DNA of 64,000 nucleotides from Clostridia bacterium (GCA_029226955.1 JAQXZA010000012.1:20099-84098); one strand, 5' to 3'. Positions 39,879-50,873 are shown, numbered from the stretch's first letter. Made by a program: numbers and translations. Notes: generated by a model not told the origin, from the letters alone.

Positions 39879-41342
39879 ATGTTTGGGGACTATGTGTTTG
39901 AGAAATCCTCCGCACCATATACAGACAAAATTCTACTTCTGGATGATGATAATCTTAATAGTCGAGCAAATTATATATCCGTATTCTCTGCACATGGTTT
40001 TGAAATCGTAAGATATACTGATGATCTTACTTTCAGAATTAAGTATGAGGAAAAGTTGAAGACATTCGGTGAAAAAATGGCTGTCATTGCCCACTCTGAA
40101 CAGTATATCCCTTACGATTTACTTATACGGCTTACGTCATATATAGTTTCGCTGGAGAACTTATTTCCAAAACTAAATACGACAATGTTGAAAGATATGG
40201 ATAAAGCAGGTCTTGATCTTTTGTGTGCTACTTATTCTAAAAATTTCAACGACCTTCGACAAAAGCATGATACAGAAATGTTTTTGAGACTGGAGGTTTA
40301 TTCCAAAAGTAATATAAAGGCATATCTTAAAAAAACAGTGAGTGACCTTGTTGAGAGAGCAAATCATGTCTCCTGTTACAGCGAGTGGTTCACGATTGCT
40401 GAGGAAAAGGCACAGATTGATGTGATGGCAGTGCAATATGATGTAGATGTTGACACGCAGGAAATTAACCGTCTGTTCCAGCAGTATGCACTGATTCAAT
40501 TCGGAAAACTGTCACAGGACATTGACAAAGTTTCACCAGTTTTGGTAAGCAAGGCAATGGATTATATGCATGACCATAGCGATAAGTTTATTGTAATTGT
40601 CATGGACGGAATGTCTGAGTTTGACTGGAAAATAATTTCTAACTCATTCAAGGACCTACAATATGAGAAAACCTCAATCTTTGCAATGATACCAAGCACT
40701 ACATCAATTTCTCGTCAGTGCTTGCTGTCTGGCAAATATCCAAGTCAGCTACTGGAACCATGGAAGCAGAGCAAGGAGAAAACAGAGTTTGTAAATTGTG
40801 CAAAAGACCTCGGTTATTTAGATTCTCAGATTGGATATGAACGAGGATACGATGTGCAATTTGGTTCCTTTGTACGATGCGGAGCTGTAATCATAAATGA
40901 CGTGGACGATATGGTTCATGCACAGACACAAGGTCGACTCGGGATGTTCAATGATATTACTGTGTTGGCGAATCAGAAAAAACTACTGAAGATGACACAG
41001 CACTTCCTTACTACAGGTTACGATGTATATATTACAGCGGATCACGGAAATACTACCTGCACTGGAATTGGAAAACTCATAGGAACCGGTGTTGAAGTGG
41101 AAACTAAGAGCCGCAGAATTGTAGTACTGAAGGATTTTGCTGATAAGGCAGGTCTGATTGAGAAGTATAGACTTATCGAATATCCTAAATATTATCTTCC
41201 AAAGGAATATGATTACCTGATTTGTGATGTTGGCGATTCTTTTGATATAAAAGGTATCGATATAATTACACATGGTGGCATCACGTTGGATGAGGTGGTT
41301 GTACCTTTCATTAAAATAAAGGCGGTACAGAATAATGGCTAA
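39879..41342 (+). CDS. pglZ: PglZ-domain protein (alkaline-phosphatase-like)
   Basis: KFIVIVMDGMSEFDWKII, SISRQCLLSGKYP, DVYITADHGNTTCTG, ITHGGITLDEVVVPFI. Confidence 0.9.
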   Translation: MFGDYVFEKSSAPYTDKILLLDDDNLNSRANYISVFSAHGFEIVRYTDDLTFRIKYEEKLKTFGEKMAVIAHSEQYIPYDLLIRLTSYIVSLENLFPKLNTTMLKDMDKAGLDLLCATYSKNFNDLRQKHDTEMFLRLEVYSKSNIKAYLKKTVSDLVERANHVSCYSEWFTIAEEKAQIDVMAVQYDVDVDTQEINRLFQQYALIQFGKLSQDIDKVSPVLVSKAMDYMHDHSDKFIVIVMDGMSEFDWKIISNSFKDLQYEKTSIFAMIPSTTSISRQCLLSGKYPSQLLEPWKQSKEKTEFVNCAKDLGYLDSQIGYERGYDVQFGSFVRCGAVIINDVDDMVHAQTQGRLGMFNDITVLANQKKLLKMTQHFLTTGYDVYITADHGNTTCTGIGKLIGTGVEVETKSRRIVVLKDFADKAGLIEKYRLIEYPKYYLPKEYDYLICDVGDSFDIKGIDIITHGGITLDEVVVPFIKIKAVQNNG

Positions 41343-42042
41343 AATGGTTGGATTATCCCGAAACCTGAAACTCCAATGGCTGAATAGGGTTGTAGAGCTG
41401 GTTTTGGAAGACTTAACAGAACAAGAAATAAAGGATCGGTTGAATGAGTATCTGAGTTTTGAAATTGAGAGTCCTACAAATATTCGTAAGACTAGAGAAA
41501 TCCTTATGAACATCTGGGTTTACGAAAACGAACAAGCCAATAAAATCAAGATGTCTGCGCTGGAGCTTATCAAGACATATCCTGAATATGATCTGGTAAT
41601 TCATTGGTGCATGATGATGGTTGCATATCCTGTTTTTGTGGATATGTGTAAGCTCATCGGTAAAATGGCAGAGTTCCAAGATGAAATCACTCTTGCACAG
41701 TTGAAACAGAAACTATTTGATGAATGGGGTGAACGTACCACGCTGTTCCATTCCATTGATAAGCTGGTAGCTACATTAAAAGCGTTGAATGTAATAGTGT
41801 GCGATAAGCCAGGTAAGTACCACATTAATACGCATAGAGTGAGTAACCCAAAAGTTATTTCATTGATGGTTTATACAATGATGATTGTGGACGATAGTGG
41901 TTATTACACCTTGAATGACATCAATTCGTCGGCTTACCTTTTTCCGTTTGATTACAAAATAGAAAAAGAAACTCTATTTGAAGACAGTAGGTTTGCAATG
42001 AATAATTTTGGAGGAGAATTGTCAATCTCACTGAATGACTGA
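41335..42042 (+). CDS. brxA: BrxA-like protein (DUF1819-type position and architecture)
   Basis: Last gene of the BREX operon, overlapping the pglZ stop; helical, 235 aa. Confidence 0.6.
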   Translation: MAKMVGLSRNLKLQWLNRVVELVLEDLTEQEIKDRLNEYLSFEIESPTNIRKTREILMNIWVYENEQANKIKMSALELIKTYPEYDLVIHWCMMMVAYPVFVDMCKLIGKMAEFQDEITLAQLKQKLFDEWGERTTLFHSIDKLVATLKALNVIVCDKPGKYHINTHRVSNPKVISLMVYTMMIVDDSGYYTLNDINSSAYLFPFDYKIEKETLFEDSRFAMNNFGGELSISLND

Positions 42043-42277
42043 TTAACGAAATTAGGACGGTCACGATGAAACAGTTTTCATGGAACAAATACTATAACAA
42101 TTTTTACGATTGTTCTCTGAGTACGCAGAAAAAATCCCCATACGGACTTACCAATTTCGGTTCGGCAGATGAAGTATATGGGGTCATTGCTAAGTTCTCT
42201 TTTTATAATCAGAAGTTTTCAACGAGATTTGTAGAAAAAAGAACTATCAGCGGAGCTTGTTTTACTTCCGATTGTGT

Positions 42278-42332
42278 GAAAGTTTTATCACTTTGACACA
42301 TTAATGAGTCGAAGTGATAAAACTTATTTAAT
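42278..42332 (+). terminator. Terminator downstream of BREX operon
   Basis: aagttttatcactt (42280-42293) / aagtgataaaactt (42312-42325), perfect 14-bp stem. Confidence 0.8.
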
Positions 42333-42515
42333 CGCTTAACTTATCTTCATATAAACTGGTGTTTGATATACTCCTATATCTTTTTTGCATTTTTTCAGCA
42401 TCTATACGTATTACTTAATTTTCTGAAAGTTAGAGATAAAAACTCCAATCAGGCATATAGACATGCACTTATTATGCTACTGAATGATAGTTTAACATAT
42501 GTTTTTAACTTTATT

Positions 42516-42920
42516 TTATATAGAATACAGAGAGTTAATAAAATCAGAAAAACTATTAGTTATATTTTCTGTGGTATTGGTTTCGTGATTTAAAAAGATG
42601 ATAGAACTATCACACTTATTAAAACATATCAAATTTCCTGAGCAGTCCGTTGCAAATGCGATATAAGAAGCTTGAAAACTTTCATCATCACGCTCATTGA
42701 CAGCCCATATTGTTTCACGGTCATCACGATTAAACGAAAGTAACGATGCAAGCTCATGTTCTTTTGTATCCACCGTATCAAATATTTTGTTAGACGGACG
42801 ACCACCGTTATTTTTCGATACACAATCTTTATAATCGTTCGGGAATTTGAAATTAAATTGTTCCTCAAAGTCGTTAATTAACTGTAATGATTTAATTGGT
42901 TTTATATATTTCCAGTCCAT
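42516..42920 (-). CDS. SMI1/KNR4 (SUKH) family immunity protein
   Basis: INDFEEQFNFKFPNDYKDCVSKNNGGRP...YIAFATDCSGNLICFNK. Confidence 0.85.
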   Translation of the reverse strand: MDWKYIKPIKSLQLINDFEEQFNFKFPNDYKDCVSKNNGGRPSNKIFDTVDTKEHELASLLSFNRDDRETIWAVNERDDESFQASYIAFATDCSGNLICFNKCDSSIIFLNHETNTTENITNSFSDFINSLYSI

Positions 42921-42928
42921 ATTTACTC

Positions 42929-43504
42929 CTATCTGCACTCTTGACCACCGCCCCAGATGGATTTACCACCCATATGAGCAGTTTTATCGTGCGTTTCAAA
43001 ATCTACAAGTTGCATTTTTCCAACTTCTTCATTATGATGCCAAACCTTTCCGTCAGGTTTTTCTCCGTCTAAAATTTGCTCAATCTGGTCATCTGTAAAC
43101 TTTTCACGAAGAGAAGGATTTGCTTCAATTGCATCTTTTAACTGTTTGTTGCACTCTTTAAATTGTTTAGCATCGCTTTCTGCCAGCAATTCTTTCGGAA
43201 GTTGAGCATCAAAGTCGCTATCAAAAATCGGGAAAACACCCTCTATTTTTCTATCGCCTAAATCAATAATCTTTTTTTCAAATGGAACCCCGGTTTTTGG
43301 TTGAACATCACCTGCAAGATGTTCATTAGGACACTTAATATGCTCAACTGTATTACTTTCAAGCCTTTTATCTACATCGTATTTTGAGGGATCCTCTGTA
43401 TCCTGCTTTTGATTTACATCAATTCTCTTGTCAGGGTCAAAAGATTTGTTTTCAGAAACAGAGGGCATACTAACTTCATTCAATTTAACTGATTTAATAT
43501 CCAT
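42929..43504 (-). CDS. Polymorphic-toxin-type HNH nuclease (WHH family C-terminal domain)
   Basis: C-term GKVWHHNEEVGKMQLVDFETHDKTAHMGGKSIWGGGQE; adjacent SUKH immunity gene. Confidence 0.85.
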   Translation of the reverse strand: MDIKSVKLNEVSMPSVSENKSFDPDKRIDVNQKQDTEDPSKYDVDKRLESNTVEHIKCPNEHLAGDVQPKTGVPFEKKIIDLGDRKIEGVFPIFDSDFDAQLPKELLAESDAKQFKECNKQLKDAIEANPSLREKFTDDQIEQILDGEKPDGKVWHHNEEVGKMQLVDFETHDKTAHMGGKSIWGGGQECR

Positions 43505-46500
43505 TATCGTAGACCTCCGTTTTCAGCCCATTTTTTCATATCTGCTTGATTACCAAGCTCCATGAATACATAATCGGTAATAACAGCTTGAATTATATCA
43601 CGGCGTGTCCTGTCATCTATTTCATGTATAAGATTATTAAGCAGTGCTTCTTCTGCCCGGTTTGTCCATTCAAAAGCGTCAGGATTATCATTATATGCTG
43701 AAATAACGGCAGATTTGACATTTGGGAACAATGCTGACATAATCGGAGCAAGCTTTGTCATTCTGGGTTCTTTTGGCGGTTTTTCAAGCAGTTTTGCAAT
43801 AGCTACCTGTATCGAAGATTTGATACCGTTTTCCTGAAGCATGGGAAGAATGTCTGTAAGAATTGTTTCACGGCTCTTTTTTGTGCCATTACTCAAAAGT
43901 TGTGCAACAGATACCATATGATCTGATTTGTGGTCAGATTTAATTTTCTTTTCACGCTGATATTTGTATGCAGTATCAGGCGTCTTGCACTTATCAACCT
44001 TACAGAGTACAGGCTGAATCCACTCATTCTGATAAACAGCAGCTACACCGCAAGGCAGTTTGGCAAGCTCAGTAATCTGGTTTTCGTTGAGATTTGCAGC
44101 CTTTCCAACAAGTTCTCTGTCTGAAATATCGGGAAGTCTCATTATAATCTTTGTATTGGTATTTCTGATAGCCGCCATATCCAAAAATCCCGGCGACTGG
44201 TCTGCGATAATAAAGCCTTCTCCGTATGTACGCATTTCTGCAATAGCATTTGCGATCATCTCTACACTTTTACCGAGAAGATTGGCTGTTTCCGATGTTT
44301 GTTCGGTAGATGTGCGTTTAAGCAGATTATGAGCTTCTTCAAGTACGGTAATATGTTTTAATGGAGCATTCATATCACCCTGTAACATACGATATTCTTG
44401 CAATTTCAGCACAAGCATCCCCATAATCAGCGACTTTGTTTCGCTTGAACCCACACGGCTTAAATCCACAATTACATTTTCATCAAAGAGAGCCTCCATA
44501 GAAATCTCATCGTCTGTGAAAATAAGACCGTTTATACCGTTTGTAAGAGAATTAAGTCTTGTAAGAAGCGAACCTTTATATGCACCTTTATTTTCGGTAT
44601 CATACTCACTGCTATCAATAATAGCCTTGACATTTCGGGCAACATCGGAGAACTGAGGATATAGATTATCACCATAAATATTTTCAGATTCGGTAAGATC
44701 CCAACCGCAATCTTCATAGGATTTTTCAACAGCGTTTTTGAGTACCGCAGGCATTGCTGCATACATAGGCCAGCAGACATTGAATATTTCAACAAGTCTG
44801 TCCAAATGTTCAAGAATGTGTATTCCTTTCGGAAACGAAAATGGATTTATTTTGAGAAGAGGAGAGATGTCAGGATTTGTTCCATAAACTGAAACATCCT
44901 TATGATTTCCGAAAACATTTTTGTATTCGCCTTTTGCAGGCTCAATAACAAGAAAGTTTGCTCCATTTTTTCTTGCCTGATTAATAATTCTGTATACGGT
45001 ATTTGATTTACCAGAACCTGTAGAACCTGTAATGAATGTGTGAGAAGCAAGAGAATTCATTTCAAGTGATACAGTGTTGTTTTCCTCATGATTCATATGG
45101 AAGATATGACCGAGTTTCAAGTATTGTGTATCACTTTTTGGGTTACTATATGTAACGATATTACGACCGAATTCCGCACATTCAATAACAGGCAAACCTG
45201 CGATTGATTTCTGTGGAAAGTTCAGCGAATATGCAAGTTCTTTACCAGAAAGACTTGTTGTCGCTGTTACTATAGACGGATAAACATTGTATGCTCTGTC
45301 CTCCTTTATCATTTCTGCATTTAACGCAAAGATAGGGTGTCGGAGTTCTTTGATATATCCTGCGATTTCCTTTGCAATATCTCGTTCTTCGTCAACAGTG
45401 CCTTTCCATACATTTATTGCTGATTTTGACATATAGGAGTCTTCACCCAATGTCAAAGCAAGGTAAGAATGAGCAACATTGTTGGCAACATCATAGTCCT
45501 CACTGAGTACATAAGCGGCAAAGTCCCACATACCAAGAGCTGTACTCTGTTCCAGACGCTTCATCTGATTTTCAAGCAATTCCAAAGCGTGCTTTACATT
45601 GAAATTTGTAAAGCTCTGGGTAATGCCTTCATTTTTTCCTATCATTGCTGTTACAGTAGATGACCTTGCAAAATTTGCACCAAAGTTCGCACCAAAATTA
45701 ACAGCTTTTGATACGCCTGATGTTGCTGCAAGAGATTTTGTAACGGCTTTTCCAAGAGTATTGGCAACAGCTGTACCTGTGTTCTTAGCAACAGTATTGG
45801 ATAAAGTATTGGTAATGCCCTTTGTAATTGTATCAGCAGCGGTTTTTCCGAGTGTTTTGGCTAAATTGCTACTCCAACCGTGAGATGAACTTTCTCCAAA
45901 TTCTACTGACTTATTAGATCCAATCTGTGCTGTAAAAGAACCGGGAATCACTCCACCTCCAGCTGTTGCAGAGACAGACTGTGATGAACTATACGATAAT
46001 GAAGAATTTACACTTTGACTGTCATTTTCTCCCTCTGATATAGTTTCACTACTGTTATCTCCCTCCATATGAGCTTCGCTATCAGACTCAGCCGTAGCTT
46101 CGCTGTGTGAAAGAGAGTCTGATTTGGACTCTGTCCTTGTTGTCGCCTCATTTTGAGTATTGGCAGAAGCATCCGTAATAGAGTTATTCTGACCATTCTG
46201 AATGCCTGCACTTGCACCAACATTAACTCCGACTGTAGCTGAGGAACCGATAGCTTGGTTTTCAGTATATGTAAAGTTTGTCTGCCAGGAAGCATAGGGA
46301 ACCATACCTGAATAAAGTTCTCCAAGTTTCAGTTTTCTTTCTTCTATATCCTGAATAGGTGTGGCAAGAAGTACAATCGTGTATTCTTTTTTCTTTTCGG
46401 TTGGAATAGTTCCATCAAGAAGCTTTTCAATAGTTTGACTGATGAATTTCTCGGACTTTTCTGTAGGAATATTTGAAGCAGTAGCTACAGAATACGACCT

Positions 46501-47082
46501 GTCATTCTTCATACAAGGAATAATGCCCATACCTTCGTCCTGCCATTCAGCACCTGGGAAGTTTCCTCTGATAGCTTCAATAAGTCTGTTTTTATACGAG
46601 TTTGTATTAACATTATTATCTGCATTGTCGGTATTTACAACGGCAAGATACACATCTGTACCTTTCTGTGTTCTGTTGAATACCAATGCGATATTGCAGT
46701 TTTCATTGGATAATACAGCATATACATTGACAAGCTTTTCAAGAGAGTTTTCCTTTTTGTCCTGAACCCATTTTGTAATTTTGAAATAGCGAATATTATG
46801 TTCGGGAATAAATTTTTCCGGATATTCAGATTCTTTTGTAACAGGTAAGTATAAATCCTTGATTTGTGGCAGATATGCATTAAAAATCTCCACACTGCTT
46901 GCCGCCATCATTCGCCAAGTCGTATCAATAGCAAGTTTGTCCTTCGGGTCAGGCTTTTCAAGGAGATATTCTTCTCGTTTAAGCTGTACTTCTTCAACTT
47001 GATTTGAACTTAATGCAGCTAACTTGGCAACTTTATTACCTGCTCCATTTCCGATTTTCTTTACAATATTTTTAATTCCCAT
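43504..47082 (-). CDS. HerA-type (DUF87) ATPase with Ser-rich linker, copy 1
   Basis: HTFITGSTGSGKSNTVYRIINQ Walker A, HITVLEEAHNLL Walker B, NTNTKIIMRLPD; SESKSDSLSHSEATAESDSEAH linker; ATG at 47082 MGIKNIVKK. Confidence 0.85.
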   Translation of the reverse strand: MGIKNIVKKIGNGAGNKVAKLAALSSNQVEEVQLKREEYLLEKPDPKDKLAIDTTWRMMAASSVEIFNAYLPQIKDLYLPVTKESEYPEKFIPEHNIRYFKITKWVQDKKENSLEKLVNVYAVLSNENCNIALVFNRTQKGTDVYLAVVNTDNADNNVNTNSYKNRLIEAIRGNFPGAEWQDEGMGIIPCMKNDRSYSVATASNIPTEKSEKFISQTIEKLLDGTIPTEKKKEYTIVLLATPIQDIEERKLKLGELYSGMVPYASWQTNFTYTENQAIGSSATVGVNVGASAGIQNGQNNSITDASANTQNEATTRTESKSDSLSHSEATAESDSEAHMEGDNSSETISEGENDSQSVNSSLSYSSSQSVSATAGGGVIPGSFTAQIGSNKSVEFGESSSHGWSSNLAKTLGKTAADTITKGITNTLSNTVAKNTGTAVANTLGKAVTKSLAATSGVSKAVNFGANFGANFARSSTVTAMIGKNEGITQSFTNFNVKHALELLENQMKRLEQSTALGMWDFAAYVLSEDYDVANNVAHSYLALTLGEDSYMSKSAINVWKGTVDEERDIAKEIAGYIKELRHPIFALNAEMIKEDRAYNVYPSIVTATTSLSGKELAYSLNFPQKSIAGLPVIECAEFGRNIVTYSNPKSDTQYLKLGHIFHMNHEENNTVSLEMNSLASHTFITGSTGSGKSNTVYRIINQARKNGANFLVIEPAKGEYKNVFGNHKDVSVYGTNPDISPLLKINPFSFPKGIHILEHLDRLVEIFNVCWPMYAAMPAVLKNAVEKSYEDCGWDLTESENIYGDNLYPQFSDVARNVKAIIDSSEYDTENKGAYKGSLLTRLNSLTNGINGLIFTDDEISMEALFDENVIVDLSRVGSSETKSLIMGMLVLKLQEYRMLQGDMNAPLKHITVLEEAHNLLKRTSTEQTSETANLLGKSVEMIANAIAEMRTYGEGFIIADQSPGFLDMAAIRNTNTKIIMRLPDISDRELVGKAANLNENQITELAKLPCGVAAVYQNEWIQPVLCKVDKCKTPDTAYKYQREKKIKSDHKSDHMVSVAQLLSNGTKKSRETILTDILPMLQENGIKSSIQVAIAKLLEKPPKEPRMTKLAPIMSALFPNVKSAVISAYNDNPDAFEWTNRAEEALLNNLIHEIDDRTRRDIIQAVITDYVFMELGNQADMKKWAENGGLR

Positions 47083-47093
47083 AAATACCTCCT

Positions 47094-49676
47094 CTAATCG
47101 AGTGTCCTCCAAGACATCAATTCTTCAATAGCATTTAATGAGTGCTGAATTGTAGATTGGTTATCTTCTAATTCTGTGATTTTCTCAGTTTCTTCCTTGA
47201 TCATATCAGACATATCTCTTAATTTAGGATTATATTCAGTGATATTTTCCTCAATAACAGCGGAAAGACTTTCTTTCCATGTCCTGAAACTGCTGTAACT
47301 GCTCTTGTTCATTTCAACTGCCATTTCTGTAATGACTTTGGATATTCTGTCGTTATAGCTGTTTGCAAGTTTTCGTATATTCAGCTTTTCGTCGTCAATT
47401 AAGCGTATTCCTAAAAGATTACCTCTTAAAAATCTTGCCTTTATGAATACATCATCTGCGTCATCGTTAAAGGAGAGGGGTTGATAGTTCATAATGATTT
47501 TTGAAAGCTCATCTCTCTGCGTAGAGGATAATGCATCTGAATCTGTTATAATGTCAACCAAAACATTTCTTAAAGATTGTGCATTCTGCTGCCAGTGCTC
47601 TTTTATTGAATTGCTGAGAATTTCCTGTGCAAGAATGGTATTCTTTTTATACTGCTCGATTACGATTTGTAAAAGCTTGTCAGAAGTTTCTTTATCAATC
47701 TCTTTTTCAGCAAGAGCTTTTTCGCTCTTGCTTTCTTTTAAAGTTGTATAGTCACGAACTAAATCATCTTTCATTTTGCCGATCCGATCTAAGAATTTAC
47801 CTTCACCACTGAAAATTTCTTTTATATTCTTCTTGGTGTTTAAGGAAATCTTATTTTTGGAGTCTTCATAATCTTTTTCCTGAATTGAAAAATGACGCTC
47901 TTCTGTATTTTCCTGGTGTAAAGTTTCAGTGATTTTTTCAAGTGCATTAACTTCATAGCGGAATGTCAGATTTTCAGAAATGAAAGATTTGATAAAAGAC
48001 TTTGATTCCTTGTCAAATTCGTATTCGGAATCTTCAGAAGTTTTTTTGAGATTATCGATTAAGATAGCCTTGGCATTTTCAAGTTCTTTGCGTCTTGCTT
48101 CACGCGTCCTCTTTAAAGACTCTGTTCTGGATACAATTCTTCTGTCTGTTTTTTCGATAACTTGTTTCAAAAACATATAAACCATCTGACATTTGTTATA
48201 TGCCGCGTGTTTGCTTGCAAAATTCTCCATTTCCTGCTCCACACAATACAGACCGCTGTTTGCATATATGAGGTTCGGACATTCTGAAGAATATTTCTCA
48301 ACATTTTTCTTTATCTGATATGGCATAATATTGTATTTATACAGAGTAGCATAGTCTTCATCTTCAGGATTATTATACATTTCCTGCTGCAAACGGTATA
48401 TTTTGCGATAATGATTATCCAAAAGAACTCCGTTATTTTTTGCACCTAATCCCATAATAGAAGAAACAAAGTATATTCCGCTTGCATACATTTTTTCAAT
48501 AGAGTTATATTCAAGTATTTTCTGTTCTTTTTTCTTTGAAAAGCCGCCTTCGTCCAAATCGGAAATGTCAGCCCTATTCATAATAATCATTGTAAAACGC
48601 TTGTCTAAAGCCTTAATGTTGAGTATTTTTTCACATAAACTTGCATTGTCTGTAGTATCAATGGACTCATAAGTCGAAACCCATACAGGAATACCATTAG
48701 AGAAACCTTCCAGTGCCTCTTCTAATACCTTTGTATGTTCTATGTTTGACTCAGAATTAGAACCCGGTGTATCAAATATAACAAAGTTATTATATGACTG
48801 ACCTAAAACACCGCATTTTGAAAAAGGAATTTCCAATTCAATGACATTACTTATAACAGTTTCATCTTTGTATTTTTTTTCATATCCGTTAATATGTTCA
48901 AGAGCAATTCTTACGAAAGCATTCATATTGTTTGTCTTGTTTTCTTTTATGGAATTAAAAATATCCTGAACAAGTTCATTTTCTACATTACCCGTCAAAA
49001 GACGATACTCCATTCCTTCAAAAAGAATTACAAACAATTCATTTTTGTATGAAAATTTTATTTTTGCATTATCAGGATACTTGGAACGCTCTATTTTATA
49101 TATTTTAGCTGTAACCGGGTCGCCACCGCTTGGTAATATCTCAGCACCAATAAGAGCATTAATAAAAGTTGACTTTCCAGCACTACAATTTCCAAATACA
49201 CATATAGGGATAATATCTTTAAGTGCATCAGATACCTTGTTCAAGTCTTTAAGAACATTCATATCATCTTTAATGATTTTTTCAATGATAGGTTGAACTG
49301 TTGAAAAAATTTCTTTTATCGGCTCAAATATAATTCTTGCATTTTCTAAAATATTCTGCGTTCTGGAAAGTACAATTTTATCATTGATACCATCTTCTTT
49401 GCATACATTTTCAACTTCGGTGTATTCGTCCTGTGTACCCTCAAATTGTATTTGTATTTTATCGCCGTCAATGTAATACTCTGTAATTATCGTATCAATT
49501 ATTTCTTTGATGCGAAAAGGAAGAAAGTTTCTTCCGGATTCGTACTCTCTCAACTTGCTGTTTATATTGCTTTCTTTTATATTTTCCCACTGATGAGATT
49601 GTTCTTTATAGCTGAAAAATTTAATTTCTCTTGTGTATGGATTACTGATAATTTTGATTATCATAGCTTTCATCAT
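47094..49676 (-). CDS. Dynamin-family GTPase
   Basis: IPICVFGNCSAGKSTFINALIGAEILPSGGDPVTAKIYKI G1/G2; FDTPGSNS G3; IIMNRADI G4-like; long helical C-term. Start approximate (MMKAM cluster with ggag RBS). Confidence 0.88.
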   Translation of the reverse strand: MMKAMIIKIISNPYTREIKFFSYKEQSHQWENIKESNINSKLREYESGRNFLPFRIKEIIDTIITEYYIDGDKIQIQFEGTQDEYTEVENVCKEDGINDKIVLSRTQNILENARIIFEPIKEIFSTVQPIIEKIIKDDMNVLKDLNKVSDALKDIIPICVFGNCSAGKSTFINALIGAEILPSGGDPVTAKIYKIERSKYPDNAKIKFSYKNELFVILFEGMEYRLLTGNVENELVQDIFNSIKENKTNNMNAFVRIALEHINGYEKKYKDETVISNVIELEIPFSKCGVLGQSYNNFVIFDTPGSNSESNIEHTKVLEEALEGFSNGIPVWVSTYESIDTTDNASLCEKILNIKALDKRFTMIIMNRADISDLDEGGFSKKKEQKILEYNSIEKMYASGIYFVSSIMGLGAKNNGVLLDNHYRKIYRLQQEMYNNPEDEDYATLYKYNIMPYQIKKNVEKYSSECPNLIYANSGLYCVEQEMENFASKHAAYNKCQMVYMFLKQVIEKTDRRIVSRTESLKRTREARRKELENAKAILIDNLKKTSEDSEYEFDKESKSFIKSFISENLTFRYEVNALEKITETLHQENTEERHFSIQEKDYEDSKNKISLNTKKNIKEIFSGEGKFLDRIGKMKDDLVRDYTTLKESKSEKALAEKEIDKETSDKLLQIVIEQYKKNTILAQEILSNSIKEHWQQNAQSLRNVLVDIITDSDALSSTQRDELSKIIMNYQPLSFNDDADDVFIKARFLRGNLLGIRLIDDEKLNIRKLANSYNDRISKVITEMAVEMNKSSYSSFRTWKESLSAVIEENITEYNPKLRDMSDMIKEETEKITELEDNQSTIQHSLNAIEELMSWRTLD

Positions 49677-49972
49677 CTCCAGAAATAATTTTAATATACA
49701 TAAATTTATTCTTATAATATCACATTTTTCGTCCAATTGCAACAAATAAACTGGTGTCAAATGTAAATAATATGTTCTCGTTTTATCGACCTGATTTATT
49801 TCGCAAAAAAGATTCTGCTTTTTAAGAAAATACGGATTAAAATTTCGTTGATAATAAATGTATAATATTTTTAATGATGTTGTATTTTTTTTGATAAAAT
49901 TGTTGAATTATTGCGTAGTATGTGATATAAATAATATATAATGCTATATAAAATATTTCAGGGGGAATAAAT

Positions 49973-50854
49973 ATGGGTTTTAAGGAAAAAGAATTTAAAG
50001 AAAAACTTATGGTAGCTTTGGATGATCCCGAAGTAAAAAATAAGATTCGACAGATATTATCTTTAAATCAAGAAAATAGTAATAACTTTATAAATCACTA
50101 TCAATATGAAAGTCCTAAAAACAGTAACTTAATAAGTGAATATAAAGAAATTAAGCAAAATTATGATACACTGAAATCAAAATACGATGCACTACTAAGT
50201 AAATGTCAAAAATTAAAAAATCAGAATGATTCATTAGATAACAAAATACAAACTTTAAATAATAACATCAACGCAATTACAGAAGAAAAGAATAGTTATG
50301 AAGCAAGTTGTAAAAAACTTCGTCAAAATAATCAAAGCTTACAGGATAGTGTCAACGAAAAAGAAAACATTATATCTGAAATATCCGAAAAAGCTGAAAA
50401 GACAGCTCAGACTCTTAAAGGCTTTATAGCTGTATTTGGAGAACCTGCTGAATATTTTAAACGATACTTAAACATAAGACCTGATATACGAAGAATTTTG
50501 TCAACATTTATTTCTGATGAAAATGCAGTTTTATTTATTTCTTCATGTTCAAGGTTTGACAACCTTGAACGACTTTGGGATTATATTAAAACTATATTGT
50601 ATGATGAATCCTGTCTTGATGATGCCAAAATATTGTCAGATATTTTTTACTACTTTTTCGGTATTTTCAATCAGAGTATGAAAAACGCTTATTATGTTCT
50701 TGATGAAACAAGGATAGGTGACCGTTTTGATGATGAAAAGCACTCAAAAGGTCCGAACAGTAAAGCGTCTGGAACAATATCCAGAGTTTTGCTTAAAGGT
50801 TTTATATCAGTAAATACAGGGGATTATATTCGTCCGACCATAGTCGTAGTATAA
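49973..50854 (+). CDS. Coiled-coil protein
   Basis: 293 aa; long heptad-rich segment (YKEIKQNYDTLKSKYDALLSKCQKLKNQNDSLDNKIQTLNNNINAITEEK). Confidence 0.6.
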   Translation: MGFKEKEFKEKLMVALDDPEVKNKIRQILSLNQENSNNFINHYQYESPKNSNLISEYKEIKQNYDTLKSKYDALLSKCQKLKNQNDSLDNKIQTLNNNINAITEEKNSYEASCKKLRQNNQSLQDSVNEKENIISEISEKAEKTAQTLKGFIAVFGEPAEYFKRYLNIRPDIRRILSTFISDENAVLFISSCSRFDNLERLWDYIKTILYDESCLDDAKILSDIFYYFFGIFNQSMKNAYYVLDETRIGDRFDDEKHSKGPNSKASGTISRVLLKGFISVNTGDYIRPTIVVV

Positions 50855-50873
50855 AATACAGGAGATGTATAAA

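Noticed and set aside
42066-42296. 76-aa ORF after brxA considered as an extra BREX gene
   Set aside because: Short, ends just before the operon terminator and resembles no BREX component; may be a fragment of an unrelated family, so left unassigned.
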